Positions 48,838-58,252 of a stretch of 64,000 nucleotides of DNA are shown here, piece by piece (position 1 is the stretch's first letter; every line of letters starts with the position of its first letter). The notes under the pieces are model-generated. The model did no database searches. It saw only the letters and a list, made by a program, of their open reading frames with translations, and was not told where the DNA came from. The stretch spans positions 1 to 64,000 of the forward strand of contig NZ_BCPY01000009.1 of NCBI RefSeq assembly GCF_001544195.1, given 5' to 3'. The DNA comes from Tetragenococcus solitarius NBRC 100494. Lineage in GTDB: Bacteria; Bacillota; Bacilli; Lactobacillales; Enterococcaceae. The position numbers were made by a program, and so were the translations under genes.

Positions 48838-51426
48838 TTACAAACCACAACGTAGCTGTGCTTGACAATTAGTACAAGTGTTGCAGCCGCCTATATCTTT
48901 AACGATTCCTTGACGGCAAATTGGGCAAGTATCTCCAACCTCAGAACCATACACAACGTCATCTGTATGACCTTCTTGTTGAATATGTTCATTTTCCGCT
49001 TGTTCGACTAATTGTTCTAATTCCTCAGAGTCGTCTACAATGCGGACGTCCTCTGTGTCAAATAACTGTGTTTGTTCAATGGCATCTTCTTCAGATTGTA
49101 AAGTGAGTACTTGTGAATCTCTTGAACCATCAACGTACACTGTACCACCTTTAGCGTTGCCATCATACAAGCGTTCGTAAATAGTTGCTACTTGTTCAAC
49201 TGTGTAACCTTTTGGCGCATTGACTGTTTTGGAAATTGAACTATCAACCCAACGTTGAATGGTTGTTTGCACATCCACGTGTTCTTCTGGCGCTAATTCC
49301 ATCGAAGAAACGAAAAATTCAGGCAATTGGTTGGCATCTGCCTCAGGATGTTCGTCTAAATATTCTTGGACAATTTGCGCGTTGACTTCTATGAATTTTC
49401 CTAAACGACCGCTGCGGTAGTATTTAAATGCAAAATAAGGTTCTAAACCAGTTGCAACGCCGACCATTGTCCCTGTACTACCAGTAGGAGCAACTGTTAA
49501 AAGATGAGAGTTTCTAATTCCATGCGCTAGAATGTCTTCTCTAATATCTTGAGGCATGTCTTTCATATAACCTGTTTGGATGAAACGCTGACGCAGGTCT
49601 TGTGTTTCTTCTTCGGTTTTACCAGTTAAGAAGGGAAAGCTGCCTTTTAGTTTAGCTAAACGAATCGATTCTCTATAGGCTGTAGTCGCAATTGTTTCAA
49701 AGATTTTATCAACAACCTGATTACCATCTTCTGAACCATAACGATGGTGGGTATAGATAAGTAGGTCAGCTAACCCCATCACGCCAAGCCCGACGCGCCG
49801 TTCGCCTAGCGCTTGTTTTTTATTTTCTTCTAGGAAGTAAGGGGTCGAATCAATCACATCATCTTGCATTTGTACAGCTGTCTTGACGGTTTCTTTTAAT
49901 TTATCATAATCGACTTCAGCGGTTGCTTTATTGGCCATATTCGCTAAGTTGATTGCCCCTAGATTGCAGACCGAATTAGGGGCTAATGGTTGTTCACCGC
50001 AAGGGTTTGTTGCAACCACTTTTTGCCCGTAGGCTATAGCATTAGTTTTGTTATTGGCATTATCGATAAAAAAGATGCCAGGTTCTGCAGAATAAGTGGC
50101 ACAAATATTAATTAACTTCCATAATTCTCTTGCTTTAATTGTACGATAGGTCGTAACAGAGTAACCTAAATCTTCCCATTGGCGTACATCGCCAATTTCT
50201 GCCCATTTTTCGTCATAGTCTTGCATTTCTGCTTGATTATAATTAAATAAGTCAGGAAAACGAAGCGGCCATTCTTCATCATTTTTAACAGCTTGCATGA
50301 AATCATCTGTTAATGTAAGTGAAATATTCGCACCAGATAAAAATTCAGGGTTATTAACACTATAGGTACCACCATCATGTAGCTTGGTCTGAGCTTCTTT
50401 AATTGTTTCAGCAGACAAGGTTTCTATACTTTGTTTTTGGCCAACAATAAATTGATACATTTCTCGTTCGTCTTGTGAAAGGGGAGTAAATTTCAGTTTT
50501 TCATGGACGGCTTGTTTGATTTGGTCATCATTAGTATTTTCTAGTAAATAACGTAAAATACGTGCATTTTGCATTTTAGAAATAATAAATTCAATTACAT
50601 CTGGATGCCAATCCGCCAACATAATCATTTGAGCACCACGCCTGCTACCGCCTTGCTCAACTAGATGAGTCAATTTGGCGATATCATCCAACCAGGAAAC
50701 AGAACCGGATGATTTTCCGTTCACCCCGCGTACGATAGCGTTTCTTGGTCGTAGTGCAGACCCATTACTGCCAACGCCGCCCCCACGGCTCATAATTTCC
50801 ATAACTTTTTTACGGTGTTCAGCGATTCCACTTCTAGAATCAGGAACAAAAGGCATTACGTAACAGTTGAAATAGGTGACATTTGCCTGCGAACCAGCAC
50901 CGTAAAGAACACGTCCAGCAGGTACGAAATTCATATCTTTTAATTGTTGGTAAAATGCCTCTTCAATCATTGTTTTGTTACCAATAGTTTGGTCGACATC
51001 AGCTAAAGCATGAGCAACACGCTTAGTGATTTGTTCATAGAATATCTCAAGCGGTTTGTCAATTTCATTTAAATTCCGTGTGACTATACCAGAAGCTTGC
51101 TCGTCTGGATCTTCAATTGCAAAACGATAAGATTCTTCCACTAAAATGTCTGCTTGCTGTTTATTGTCATCGATAAACTGTACAATTCCAACTCCACGCG
51201 CTGGATAATTTGGATCGCTTTTAACCGTTAAAACAACTAAATCGCCAATAGAAAGTGTACGTTGTTCCGTGTCTTTATAAGCGTAACGATCGAGCATAAC
51301 TAAGCGCGATACACCTTCTCGTTTGATGTGCATTTCATTTGTAATAGGATAAACTTGTTCAAATTGTTCGATATCCTGATTTAATTTTTTAATATCAAGT
51401 TGTGGTTCTTTTATTTGTGTGCTCAC
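48838..51426 (-). CDS. nrdJ: adenosylcobalamin-dependent (class II) ribonucleotide reductase
   Basis: This 862-aa enzyme reduces ribonucleotides using a B12-generated thiyl radical and needs no oxygen-dependent radical subunit. Active-site motifs are VATNPCGEQPL and NSVCNLGAINLA in the middle, with APTGSTGTMVG later. A C-terminal zinc ribbon follows, with CPICRQG, then CNTCTNC and the last CGL. The GTG at 51426 is preferred to the ATG at 51462: AAGGAG ends 8 bases before the GTG, and an NrdR box covers 51459-51474. The next gene makes its cofactor. Confidence 0.93.
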   Translation of the reverse strand: MSTQIKEPQLDIKKLNQDIEQFEQVYPITNEMHIKREGVSRLVMLDRYAYKDTEQRTLSIGDLVVLTVKSDPNYPARGVGIVQFIDDNKQQADILVEESYRFAIEDPDEQASGIVTRNLNEIDKPLEIFYEQITKRVAHALADVDQTIGNKTMIEEAFYQQLKDMNFVPAGRVLYGAGSQANVTYFNCYVMPFVPDSRSGIAEHRKKVMEIMSRGGGVGSNGSALRPRNAIVRGVNGKSSGSVSWLDDIAKLTHLVEQGGSRRGAQMIMLADWHPDVIEFIISKMQNARILRYLLENTNDDQIKQAVHEKLKFTPLSQDEREMYQFIVGQKQSIETLSAETIKEAQTKLHDGGTYSVNNPEFLSGANISLTLTDDFMQAVKNDEEWPLRFPDLFNYNQAEMQDYDEKWAEIGDVRQWEDLGYSVTTYRTIKARELWKLINICATYSAEPGIFFIDNANNKTNAIAYGQKVVATNPCGEQPLAPNSVCNLGAINLANMANKATAEVDYDKLKETVKTAVQMQDDVIDSTPYFLEENKKQALGERRVGLGVMGLADLLIYTHHRYGSEDGNQVVDKIFETIATTAYRESIRLAKLKGSFPFLTGKTEEETQDLRQRFIQTGYMKDMPQDIREDILAHGIRNSHLLTVAPTGSTGTMVGVATGLEPYFAFKYYRSGRLGKFIEVNAQIVQEYLDEHPEADANQLPEFFVSSMELAPEEHVDVQTTIQRWVDSSISKTVNAPKGYTVEQVATIYERLYDGNAKGGTVYVDGSRDSQVLTLQSEEDAIEQTQLFDTEDVRIVDDSEELEQLVEQAENEHIQQEGHTDDVVYGSEVGDTCPICRQGIVKDIGGCNTCTNCQAQLRCGL

Positions 51427-51458
51427 ACCAAAAAACTCCTTTAAAAAAGCATTTATAA

Positions 51459-51505
51459 ACACTATATCTTGTGTTTTTCTTTTGCTTTTATCTATATATT
51501 GTACA
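51459..51505 (-). promoter_or_regulatory. tandem NrdR boxes
   Basis: ACACTATATCTTGTGT (51459-51474) and ATCTATATATTGTACA (51490-51505) match the NrdR consensus (acaCwAtATaTwGtgt). They are 31 bp centre to centre, the usual three-turn spacing. They lie just upstream of nrdJ, so the nrdJ-adenosyltransferase operon is probably under NrdR. Confidence 0.82.
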
Positions 51506-51949
51506 ATTCAGTATAATATTTTAGCGCTTTTTTTACAATAGTTTGGTCGAAGATTTTTATTTGCCAGCGAAGGATTAATGAATAAGAAAGAATAGAAAAC
51601 ATGGTATGAGATGGTTTGTGTTGGAGGAAGTAATAAAAAAAGAAAAATTTCTTAGATGATTTTTTATTTACTAGCAACTACAAAAAACTTAGATAAACGC
51701 GGTTGCGTCTAATGTGATGTTGGTTTAAATTTGTATCTCACTATTTTTCATGGTTTAATTGGATTAAAATCTGCTTGAGAAAGTCGTGGTTGAAACTTTT
51801 AAATTTTGGTCTGTTAAAAAGCGATGGACTTTTTTGTTTTAATGGATAAGGAGTTAGCAGCTCTTTGTCGAATTCCCATGTTTTTCAATTTTTTATAAAA
51901 TTAGTTATGAAAGAGCCGGTAGCAAAAATAGTAAAAGAAAGGATAGAAG
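51506..51949. other. gene-free divergent region before the esterase gene
   Basis: Apart from the nrdJ control region, this AT-rich stretch shows no supported gene. A cobalamin riboswitch was looked for because of nrdJ; no B12 box (GCCACTG) was seen. A promoter for the esterase gene must be present but was not fixed. Confidence 0.35.
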
Positions 51950-52768
51950 ATGGATTCAAATTATTTAGCCCTTTATACCCACTACCTAAAAGTGCCATAT
52001 ACGGATAAGCAGCGTCGCGTACGAGTATTATTACCCAGTAATTATGAGACGGAAGCTAATGATTATCCGGTAGTATATATGCATGATGGACAAAATATTT
52101 TTTTCAGTCGTGAATCTTATTCCGGTTATTCTTGGAAGTTGATTCCGCTGTTAAAATATGCAAAAAAATTGCCTCCAATGATTATTGTAGGCATTGATAA
52201 TAGTGAAGAGAGCCGTTTTGATGAATATATGCCTTGGCAAGTGGAAATCCAAAATGATGAACAGTCCATTTTTGCAGGTGGAATGGGTGAAAAATATGCC
52301 CAGTGGCTTGTTGAAATGGTTAAACCGTTTGTCGATAAACACTATAGAACGAAACAAGACCGTAAACACACCATTTTAGCTGGTAGCTCATTAGGTGCTG
52401 TAATTACTGCTTTTACTGGAGCTGCTTATCCAGAGGTTTTTGGTAATCTGGGTGTTTTTTCGTTAGCTTCTTGGATAGATGAGCAATCTTTTACCCAATA
52501 TATAGCAAAGTATCCTATAGATAGTAAAACAAAGGTCTATATCCAATCAGGGACGAATGAAGGAAATGAAATCGATCAATTATTAACAACAAAAGATACC
52601 GATCAAGCCTATATTGATAGTTCAATCAATTATTATAATACCCTGTTGAAAAATAGCCACGATCTAAATTGCGTGCAGTTACGCATTTTTGCTGGAGAGT
52701 CTCATTTTGAAAAATACTGGGCAGACCATTTTGGGGAGTTTTTAAATTTTGTTTTTGATAAAAATTAG
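51950..52768 (+). CDS. alpha/beta-hydrolase of the putative esterase (esterase D/Fes-like) family
   Basis: This 272-aa cytoplasmic hydrolase shows the family's YPVVYMHDGQN near 38-48 and the nucleophile elbow AGSSLGA near 142-148. The catalytic histidine is probably in GESHFEKYW near the C-terminus. No signal peptide. GAAAGGA precedes the ATG. It converges on a second, unrelated-length esterase-fold gene and an ATP-grasp gene, sharing a terminator with them. Substrate unknown. Confidence 0.82.
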   Translation: MDSNYLALYTHYLKVPYTDKQRRVRVLLPSNYETEANDYPVVYMHDGQNIFFSRESYSGYSWKLIPLLKYAKKLPPMIIVGIDNSEESRFDEYMPWQVEIQNDEQSIFAGGMGEKYAQWLVEMVKPFVDKHYRTKQDRKHTILAGSSLGAVITAFTGAAYPEVFGNLGVFSLASWIDEQSFTQYIAKYPIDSKTKVYIQSGTNEGNEIDQLLTTKDTDQAYIDSSINYYNTLLKNSHDLNCVQLRIFAGESHFEKYWADHFGEFLNFVFDKN

Positions 52769-52776
52769 GGGATTTT

Positions 52777-52818
52777 AAAACCAGCTCCGTACATAAAAGC
52801 TAACGGTAGCTGGTTTTT
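52777..52818. terminator. bidirectional terminator
   Basis: AAAACCAGCT pairs with AGCTGGTTTT (52777-52786 with 52808-52817), with As on the left and Ts on the right, between convergent genes. Confidence 0.85.
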
Positions 52819-52820
52819 AT

Positions 52821-53573
52821 TTAAACTAATAATTTTTGTGTGTTTAATTCTTCAAAAAAATAAGTGATTTGTTTTTTCCACCATTCCCAATCATGCGCAC
52901 TATCAGCGTCCCAGTAATCAAACCAAGCATCTAGTCCCTTTTCCATAAATATTTTTTGGAAATTTTGTGTTTGCAAAAGATGAGGCAGCTCCCAATCTCC
53001 TTGGCCTACACAAATAATATAAGTATTATCATGATAGCGTTCAATAAACCAAGGGTCTTGCATATTGGATAGGTAATCCATTGGAGAATTAAAATACACA
53101 GCTAAATCACTATAATAATCTCCGGTAAAAAAGCGTACATCATAAACTCCGCTTAATGCAATGGCCGTGCCAAAAATATCTGGATGCTTCAAAGCAAAGT
53201 TCATTGTATGAAAGCCACCCATACTACATCCTGTAGCAATCACCTTCGTTGCGTTTGTCTCATAAAAGATTAAAGGAACAAATTCATTTATAATATAGCT
53301 TTCATAAAGATTATGTGCCTGGGCCATCTCATGACTGGATTTATTATGATCAAGCCAAGATTTGTTATCATAAGAAGCAACTGTGTAAAAACGGAGAAGG
53401 CCTGATTCTATAAATGAACGACAAGCATCGATCATGCCAAAGTCAGCGTACTCGTTTTGGCTGCCGCCTGATGATGGAAAAACAAGGACCGGCTTGCCCG
53501 CGTGCCCATAAATGTTAAAAGGCATCTCTTTTTCTAAGTAACGACTGTAAAAGCTATGTTGTTCAAAATGCAT
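52821..53573 (-). CDS. esterase-family alpha/beta-hydrolase linked to an ATP-grasp gene
   Basis: This 250-aa hydrolase has FNIYGHAGKPVLVFPSSGG near 18-36 and the nucleophile elbow ATGCSMGGFH near 112-121, in which the serine lies in G-C-S-M-G. An aspartate and histidine (DSAHDWEWWKKQI region near 225) probably complete the triad. No signal peptide is seen. It begins 14 bases after the ATP-grasp gene, so they are co-transcribed. Function not known. Confidence 0.85.
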   Translation of the reverse strand: MHFEQHSFYSRYLEKEMPFNIYGHAGKPVLVFPSSGGSQNEYADFGMIDACRSFIESGLLRFYTVASYDNKSWLDHNKSSHEMAQAHNLYESYIINEFVPLIFYETNATKVIATGCSMGGFHTMNFALKHPDIFGTAIALSGVYDVRFFTGDYYSDLAVYFNSPMDYLSNMQDPWFIERYHDNTYIICVGQGDWELPHLLQTQNFQKIFMEKGLDAWFDYWDADSAHDWEWWKKQITYFFEELNTQKLLV

Positions 53574-53587
53574 GATGCTTCCTCCTT

Positions 53588-54787
53588 TTATGAAATAAAC
53601 GAGTCTTGTTTTTTACTAATATAGGCGATGTGTTCAAATAGTTCCTCTAAATCTGGTGAACGGACAATATAACCTTCTGTTCCTAAAATTGTTGAGAAGA
53701 TATCAGGTACAGACTGAATTCCTACAAGGGCTTTACCCAATTCTTGCCGAATAGCTTCGTTATCATGAAGGTAGTTGAAATCTTTATTAGCTTTTCTAGA
53801 AATATAGGCACAGTTGTATAATCGTTTACTGGGCGATTTAAACTGGTTTTCTTTAACGACGTTGGCATATTCTGCAAAGATATCAAATTCATTTACATAA
53901 TTGTACATATCGATAGTGGGACCACCAGGCGGGCGCATGTTCACTTCAAGCGGCATTAAAATACCTTCTGGATAGGTTCGGAAGAATTCGAAATGAAAGA
54001 AGCGCTCTTTAATATTAAAACCCTCCACAATTTTTGTTCCCATTTCAATTAAATCTTCTGGAATTTCGCGAGGTAAATAAAAGTACATATCGCTATCATT
54101 TTCGACTGTTTCTAAAACAGCGATATTGTATTCTAAACTAGAATAAAACACGATATTCCCATCCTGATCACATAATCCGTCAAAAGTAACGACATCTCCT
54201 GGAATAAATTCTTCCATAATAAAATCAACTGTTGGATCGCGCTTTTCAAAAAATACTGCTAGTTGATCAGAGTCGTTTACTTTATAAGTATCACCTGCTC
54301 CTACACCGCTATCTGGTTTTACGATAACTGGATAGCCCAGCTTTTCAGCCAAATAAAAGGCGTCTTCTTGATCAGAGAATATCCGTCCTTTTGCTACAGG
54401 AAGACCTAGCTCGCGAAATCTTTTTTTCATGCTGGATTTCTTTTTAGCAGGTTCAAGTTCTGCTAAAGTGTAACCAAAAACATTAAAATCGGTCCTCAAA
54501 TGAGCATCTAATTCTAACCAGTGTTCATTATGGGATTCGATTCGATCGATTTTTCCATACTTATGGGCAAAGAAAGCGACGGCTCGATACATTTGATCGT
54601 AATCGTTCATATTATTTACTCGATAATATTCCGTTAAACTATTTTTTAACGTATCGCTCAGCTGTTCATAGGCGACATCTGCAATCCCTAAAACATTGAA
54701 ACCACGCTCTCGTAAACGGACACTAAAAGTGGAAAAATTATCAGGAAAGTGTGGCGAAATAACGATAAAATTTTTCGGTTGGTCCAT
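53588..54787 (-). CDS. ATP-grasp enzyme (carboxylate-amine ligase type), function unknown
   Basis: This 399-aa protein has an N-terminal Rossmann-like region (about 1-110) and an ATP-grasp fold. The ATP-binding strand is YPVIVKPDSGVGAGDTYKV near 150-168, and the Mg-binding end of the active site is PLEVNMRPPGG near 290-300. Such enzymes activate a carboxylate with ATP and join it to an amine or thiol. The ATG at 54787 follows AAGGAAG by about 8 bases; the GTG at 54796 overlaps it. It forms an operon with the esterase gene downstream. Confidence 0.85.
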   Translation of the reverse strand: MDQPKNFIVISPHFPDNFSTFSVRLRERGFNVLGIADVAYEQLSDTLKNSLTEYYRVNNMNDYDQMYRAVAFFAHKYGKIDRIESHNEHWLELDAHLRTDFNVFGYTLAELEPAKKKSSMKKRFRELGLPVAKGRIFSDQEDAFYLAEKLGYPVIVKPDSGVGAGDTYKVNDSDQLAVFFEKRDPTVDFIMEEFIPGDVVTFDGLCDQDGNIVFYSSLEYNIAVLETVENDSDMYFYLPREIPEDLIEMGTKIVEGFNIKERFFHFEFFRTYPEGILMPLEVNMRPPGGPTIDMYNYVNEFDIFAEYANVVKENQFKSPSKRLYNCAYISRKANKDFNYLHDNEAIRQELGKALVGIQSVPDIFSTILGTEGYIVRSPDLEELFEHIAYISKKQDSFIS

Positions 54788-54920
54788 ATGATCCACTTCC
54801 TTTTTGAGTATAGTACCATAATTTTTATAAGAAAGCGATCATTTTTAGAAAACTCTGATTTTTCTAAAAATTAAGTGCATTTTTTTGAACGCAAAATTAC
54901 TACAAGGCAAAAGAGAAAGC

Positions 54921-54949
54921 TTTCCCTTTAAAAGAATTTATTGTATAAT
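54921..54949 (+). promoter_or_regulatory. probable promoter of the yqeG operon
   Basis: A consensus -10 element TATAAT (54944-54949) lies 88 bases before yqeG. The -35 hexamer at 17 bp spacing (TTTCCC) is poor. Confidence 0.45.
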
Positions 54950-55036
54950 CAACATTTGTGAAGTAATAGAAAGAGTGAGATAAGAACGTTTATGACAAGA
55001 GTCATAAAAAGTTCAATTTGAGGAGAAAAATGTTAA

Positions 55037-55564
55037 ATGTTTTCAAAATATAAACCGACCTGGATGGTTGATGCGATTTATAAGATTACGCCTGAACAAT
55101 TAAAGGCTGTGGGAATAAAAGCCGTGTTAACCGACCTGGATAATACATTAATTGCCTGGGACTATCCAGAAGGCACCATTGAATTACAAACATGGCTGCA
55201 AGAGATGAAAAAAGCCGGTATTCCTGTTATGGTAGTGTCTAATAATAGTGCTGAAAGGGTCAGTCTTGTTGTTGATCGACTAGGATTAAGTTATGTGGCT
55301 CGAGCGTTAAAACCACTGGCTTTTGGTATTAATAAAGCTTGTAAACAACTAAATGTCGACAAAGGTGAGATCGTGATGATAGGAGACCAGCTGATGACCG
55401 ATATTAAAGCTGCAAATTGTGCGGGTACTCGCAGTATTTTAGTCAAACCAGTTGTCACTACAGATGGTTGGAAAACACGTTTTAATCGGTTTTTTGAGCG
55501 GAAAATTATGAAGTCTTTATTAAAGAAAAATCCTGAAATGAAATGGCAAGGTGAATTAAAATGA
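55037..55564 (+). CDS. yqeG: YqeG-family HAD phosphatase
   Basis: This 175-aa HAD subfamily IIIA phosphatase has the nucleophile motif LTDLDNTLIAWD near 30-41, VVSNN near 70 and GDQLMTDI near 115. It heads the conserved Firmicutes block of ribosome-assembly and NAD genes. Its stop overlaps the yqeH start by 4 bases. The physiological substrate is not established from sequence. Confidence 0.93.
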   Translation: MFSKYKPTWMVDAIYKITPEQLKAVGIKAVLTDLDNTLIAWDYPEGTIELQTWLQEMKKAGIPVMVVSNNSAERVSLVVDRLGLSYVARALKPLAFGINKACKQLNVDKGEIVMIGDQLMTDIKAANCAGTRSILVKPVVTTDGWKTRFNRFFERKIMKSLLKKNPEMKWQGELK

Positions 55565-56670
55565 CAGAGACACTTCGATGTGTAGGCTGTGGAGCCGTTA
55601 TTCAAACAGAAGAAAAAAACAAGATGGGGTATACTCCAAAATCAGTTCTGGAAAAAGGATTGGAAAGTGGAGGAGTCTACTGTCAGCGTTGTTTTCGGTT
55701 GCGCCATTATAATGAGATTCAAGATGTTTCGTTAACGGATGATGACTTTTTGCAGTTACTAAATGAAATCGGACAAAAAGATGCACTCATTGTCAATGTG
55801 GTAGACATTTTTGATTTTAATGGTTCAATTATTCCTGGGCTACACCGTTTTGTAGGAGATAATCCCGTATTATTAGTAGGTAACAAAATAGATGTACTAC
55901 CTAAATCATTGAAAAAAAATAAATTGAAACAATGGATGAAAGAACAAGCACATGATAAAGGTTTGCGCCCAGTTGATGTGTTATTGACGAGTGCTAAAAA
56001 AAATGATGCGCTAGATTCCTTACTGGAAATGATCGAAAAGTATCGCAAAGGACGCGATGTTTATATAGTAGGGGTCACAAATGTAGGCAAATCGACCCTA
56101 ATTAACCAGATTGTTCAAAAGACTGCTGATATTAAAGGCTTAATAACGACTTCAAAATTTCCTGGTACTACTTTAGATAAAATTGAGATTCCCTTGGAAG
56201 ATGGGCATTCTTTAATCGACACTCCTGGGATTATTCATCAGCACCAGATGGCGCATTATTTAGGCGATAAAGATCTAAAAATCATTGCCCCACAAAAAGA
56301 AATCAAGCCGAAAGTCTATCAATTAAATCCTGGACAGACACTGTTTTTAGGAGGGCTAGCTCGTTTTGATTTTATACAAGGGGAAAAGAGTTCTTTTACC
56401 GTTTTTGTATCAAACGATTTGATGATTCATCGCACAAAATTAGAAAAAGCTGACACTTTTTACAAAAATCATGTAGGCGAATTACTACAACCACCCAGAG
56501 CAGACGAAAAAGAGCATTTTCCTGAACTTGTTCGTTTTGAGTTTTCTATTAAAGAAAAAACAGATATTGTATTTGCTGGTTTGGGTTGGATTACAGTAAA
56601 AGATACTGGAATTGTCAGTGGATGGGCACCCAAAGGCGTTGATGTGATTACACGTCAGGCCTTGGTTTAG
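55561..56670 (+). CDS. yqeH: ribosome biogenesis GTPase YqeH
   Basis: This 369-aa circularly permuted GTPase acts in assembly of the 30S subunit. An N-terminal zinc finger (CVGCG at 7-11 and CQRCF near 38-42) is followed by G4 (NKIDVL near 112) preceding G1 (GVTNVGKST near 172-180) and G3 (DTPG near 220). Its start overlaps yqeG, and yhbY follows 9 bases after the stop. Confidence 0.96.
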   Translation: MTETLRCVGCGAVIQTEEKNKMGYTPKSVLEKGLESGGVYCQRCFRLRHYNEIQDVSLTDDDFLQLLNEIGQKDALIVNVVDIFDFNGSIIPGLHRFVGDNPVLLVGNKIDVLPKSLKKNKLKQWMKEQAHDKGLRPVDVLLTSAKKNDALDSLLEMIEKYRKGRDVYIVGVTNVGKSTLINQIVQKTADIKGLITTSKFPGTTLDKIEIPLEDGHSLIDTPGIIHQHQMAHYLGDKDLKIIAPQKEIKPKVYQLNPGQTLFLGGLARFDFIQGEKSSFTVFVSNDLMIHRTKLEKADTFYKNHVGELLQPPRADEKEHFPELVRFEFSIKEKTDIVFAGLGWITVKDTGIVSGWAPKGVDVITRQALV

Positions 56671-56679
56671 GAGGAAGTT

Positions 56680-56991
56680 ATGGAATTAAGAGGAAAACAA
56701 AAAAGCTTTTTAAAAAGACAAGCGCATCACTTACAACCCATTTTTCAAATTGGTAAAGGTGGGTTAAATGAGCAGCTTATCGTCCAAATCGGAGAAGCTT
56801 TAGAAAAACGAGAACTTATTAAGGTGAGTTTGTTACAAAACACCGAAGAAGACGTACGAGATGTGGCAGCTATTTTAGAACAAAAACTAAATTGTCAAAT
56901 CGTACAAATTATCGGACGCGTATTAGTTATTTTTAAAATTTCTACTAAAGAAAAAAATCAAAAAATTTCTTCTGCAGTGAAAAAAGTGTAA
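56680..56991 (+). CDS. yhbY: CRM-domain ribosome assembly RNA-binding protein YhbY
   Basis: This 103-aa protein is a single CRM domain with the GKGG loop in IFQIGKGGLNE near residue 25. It binds rRNA during large-subunit assembly. AGGAGGAAG precedes the ATG. It lies inside the yqeG-yqeM block. Confidence 0.95.
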   Translation: MELRGKQKSFLKRQAHHLQPIFQIGKGGLNEQLIVQIGEALEKRELIKVSLLQNTEEDVRDVAAILEQKLNCQIVQIIGRVLVIFKISTKEKNQKISSAVKKV

Positions 56992-57012
56992 TTATTGGAG
57001 GCGCGTAGGAAA

Positions 57013-57654
57013 TTGAAACAACAAGTAGTTAACAACCTACAAACATTTGTAAAAGTTGAAGAACAAACAAAGCCAAACAGAAGACAAGTCGGTATTTTAG
57101 GAGGAAATTTTAATCCTGTGCATCTGGCACATTTAATTATGGCTGATCAAGTAGGAACGTCATTAGGCTTAGAAAAAGTATACTTGATGCCGTCTAATGA
57201 ACCTCCACACGTGGATCCTAAAGAAACAATTGCTGCAAGTCATCGTTTAAAGATGTTAGAACTTGCCATTGAAGGCAACCCCTTACTTGCTATCGAAAAG
57301 TGCGAACTTGAGCGTGAAGGCAAAAGCTATACTTTCGAAACTATGCAATTTTTAACACAAAAATACCCAGATACTGACTTCTACTTTATTATTGGTGGGG
57401 ATATGGTCGATTATTTACCAAAATGGCATAAAATCGATGAATTAACCCAACTTGTTCAATTTGTGGGTGTAAAAAGGCCTGGTTATTCCAGGGAAACACC
57501 TTATCCGATTATTTGGATCGATGTACCCGATATGAATATCAGCTCAACTGATTTGCGGAAAAAAATAACGCAAGGATGTTCAGTTAACTACCTTCTACCT
57601 AAAAATGTGTTACACTATATTCAAGAAAAGGGGTTGTATCTTGATGGAGTATGA
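57013..57654 (+). CDS. nadD: nicotinate-nucleotide adenylyltransferase
   Basis: This 213-aa enzyme makes deamido-NAD from nicotinate mononucleotide. The nucleotidyltransferase motif GGNFNPVHLAHL lies near 32-43 and the second motif ISSTDLRKKI near 175-184. The TTG at 57013 is chosen because GGAGG (56997-57001) lies 11 bases before it; an earlier TTG at 56995 would overlap that site. It overlaps yqeK by 11 bases. Confidence 0.93.
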   Translation: MKQQVVNNLQTFVKVEEQTKPNRRQVGILGGNFNPVHLAHLIMADQVGTSLGLEKVYLMPSNEPPHVDPKETIAASHRLKMLELAIEGNPLLAIEKCELEREGKSYTFETMQFLTQKYPDTDFYFIIGGDMVDYLPKWHKIDELTQLVQFVGVKRPGYSRETPYPIIWIDVPDMNISSTDLRKKITQGCSVNYLLPKNVLHYIQEKGLYLDGV

Positions 57655-58252
57655 TAAAAAAGTTAGAGCACCCTTGCTTAAAAAAATACAAGCGGCTATG
57701 AGTCAAAGGCGGTTTGAACACGTGTTAGGTGTAGAAAAAGCAGCACTTTTTTTAGCAGAAAAATATGGAGCATCACAAGAAAAGGCTAGTATTGCAGCTT
57801 TGACTCACGATTATGCCAAAGAACGGCCGGATGAAGACTTTAAAAAAATTATCCTTGATTATGGCTATGATTTAGATTTATTGAATTGGAATAATGCTAT
57901 TTGGCATGGGGTTATAGGAGCAAAACTAGTTGAAATAGAACTAGGGATTACCGACGAGTCGATATTACAAGCAATTCGTTTGCATACAACAGGTGCTGCA
58001 CAGATGACTTTGCTAGATAAAATTATCTATGTAGCTGACTATATCGAACCGGGAAGAGATATTCCTGGTATAGAAAAAGCACGTGCCATTGCCAAAAAAG
58101 ATTTAGATGAAGCCGTCGCTTATGAAACGAAACATACACTGGCGCATTTAATAGAAATTCATGCCCCTGTGTATCCTAAAACCATTGAAACATATAATCG
58201 CTGGGTTGCTAAAAAAAGAGATAAAAACGAAGAGGTGAACGAAAATAGATAG
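57644..58252 (+). CDS. yqeK: HD-domain diadenosine tetraphosphate hydrolase YqeK
   Basis: This 202-aa metal-dependent HD-domain phosphohydrolase, in a family described as splitting Ap4A, has RFEHVLGVEKAA near 18-29 (first His), ALTHDYAKE near 50 (HD pair) and AIWHGVIGA near 87. AAAGGGG precedes the ATG by 10 bases. Its stop codon overlaps the likely rsfS start. Confidence 0.93.
   Translation: MEYDKKVRAPLLKKIQAAMSQRRFEHVLGVEKAALFLAEKYGASQEKASIAALTHDYAKERPDEDFKKIILDYGYDLDLLNWNNAIWHGVIGAKLVEIELGITDESILQAIRLHTTGAAQMTLLDKIIYVADYIEPGRDIPGIEKARAIAKKDLDEAVAYETKHTLAHLIEIHAPVYPKTIETYNRWVAKKRDKNEEVNENR

Noticed and set aside
51427-51462. ATG at 51462 as the start of nrdJ
   Set aside because: It has no Shine-Dalgarno and lies within an NrdR box, whereas GTG 51426 has AAGGAG at good spacing.
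51427-51949. Cobalamin riboswitch upstream of nrdJ
   Set aside because: No B12 box or matching fold was seen; NrdR boxes explain control better.
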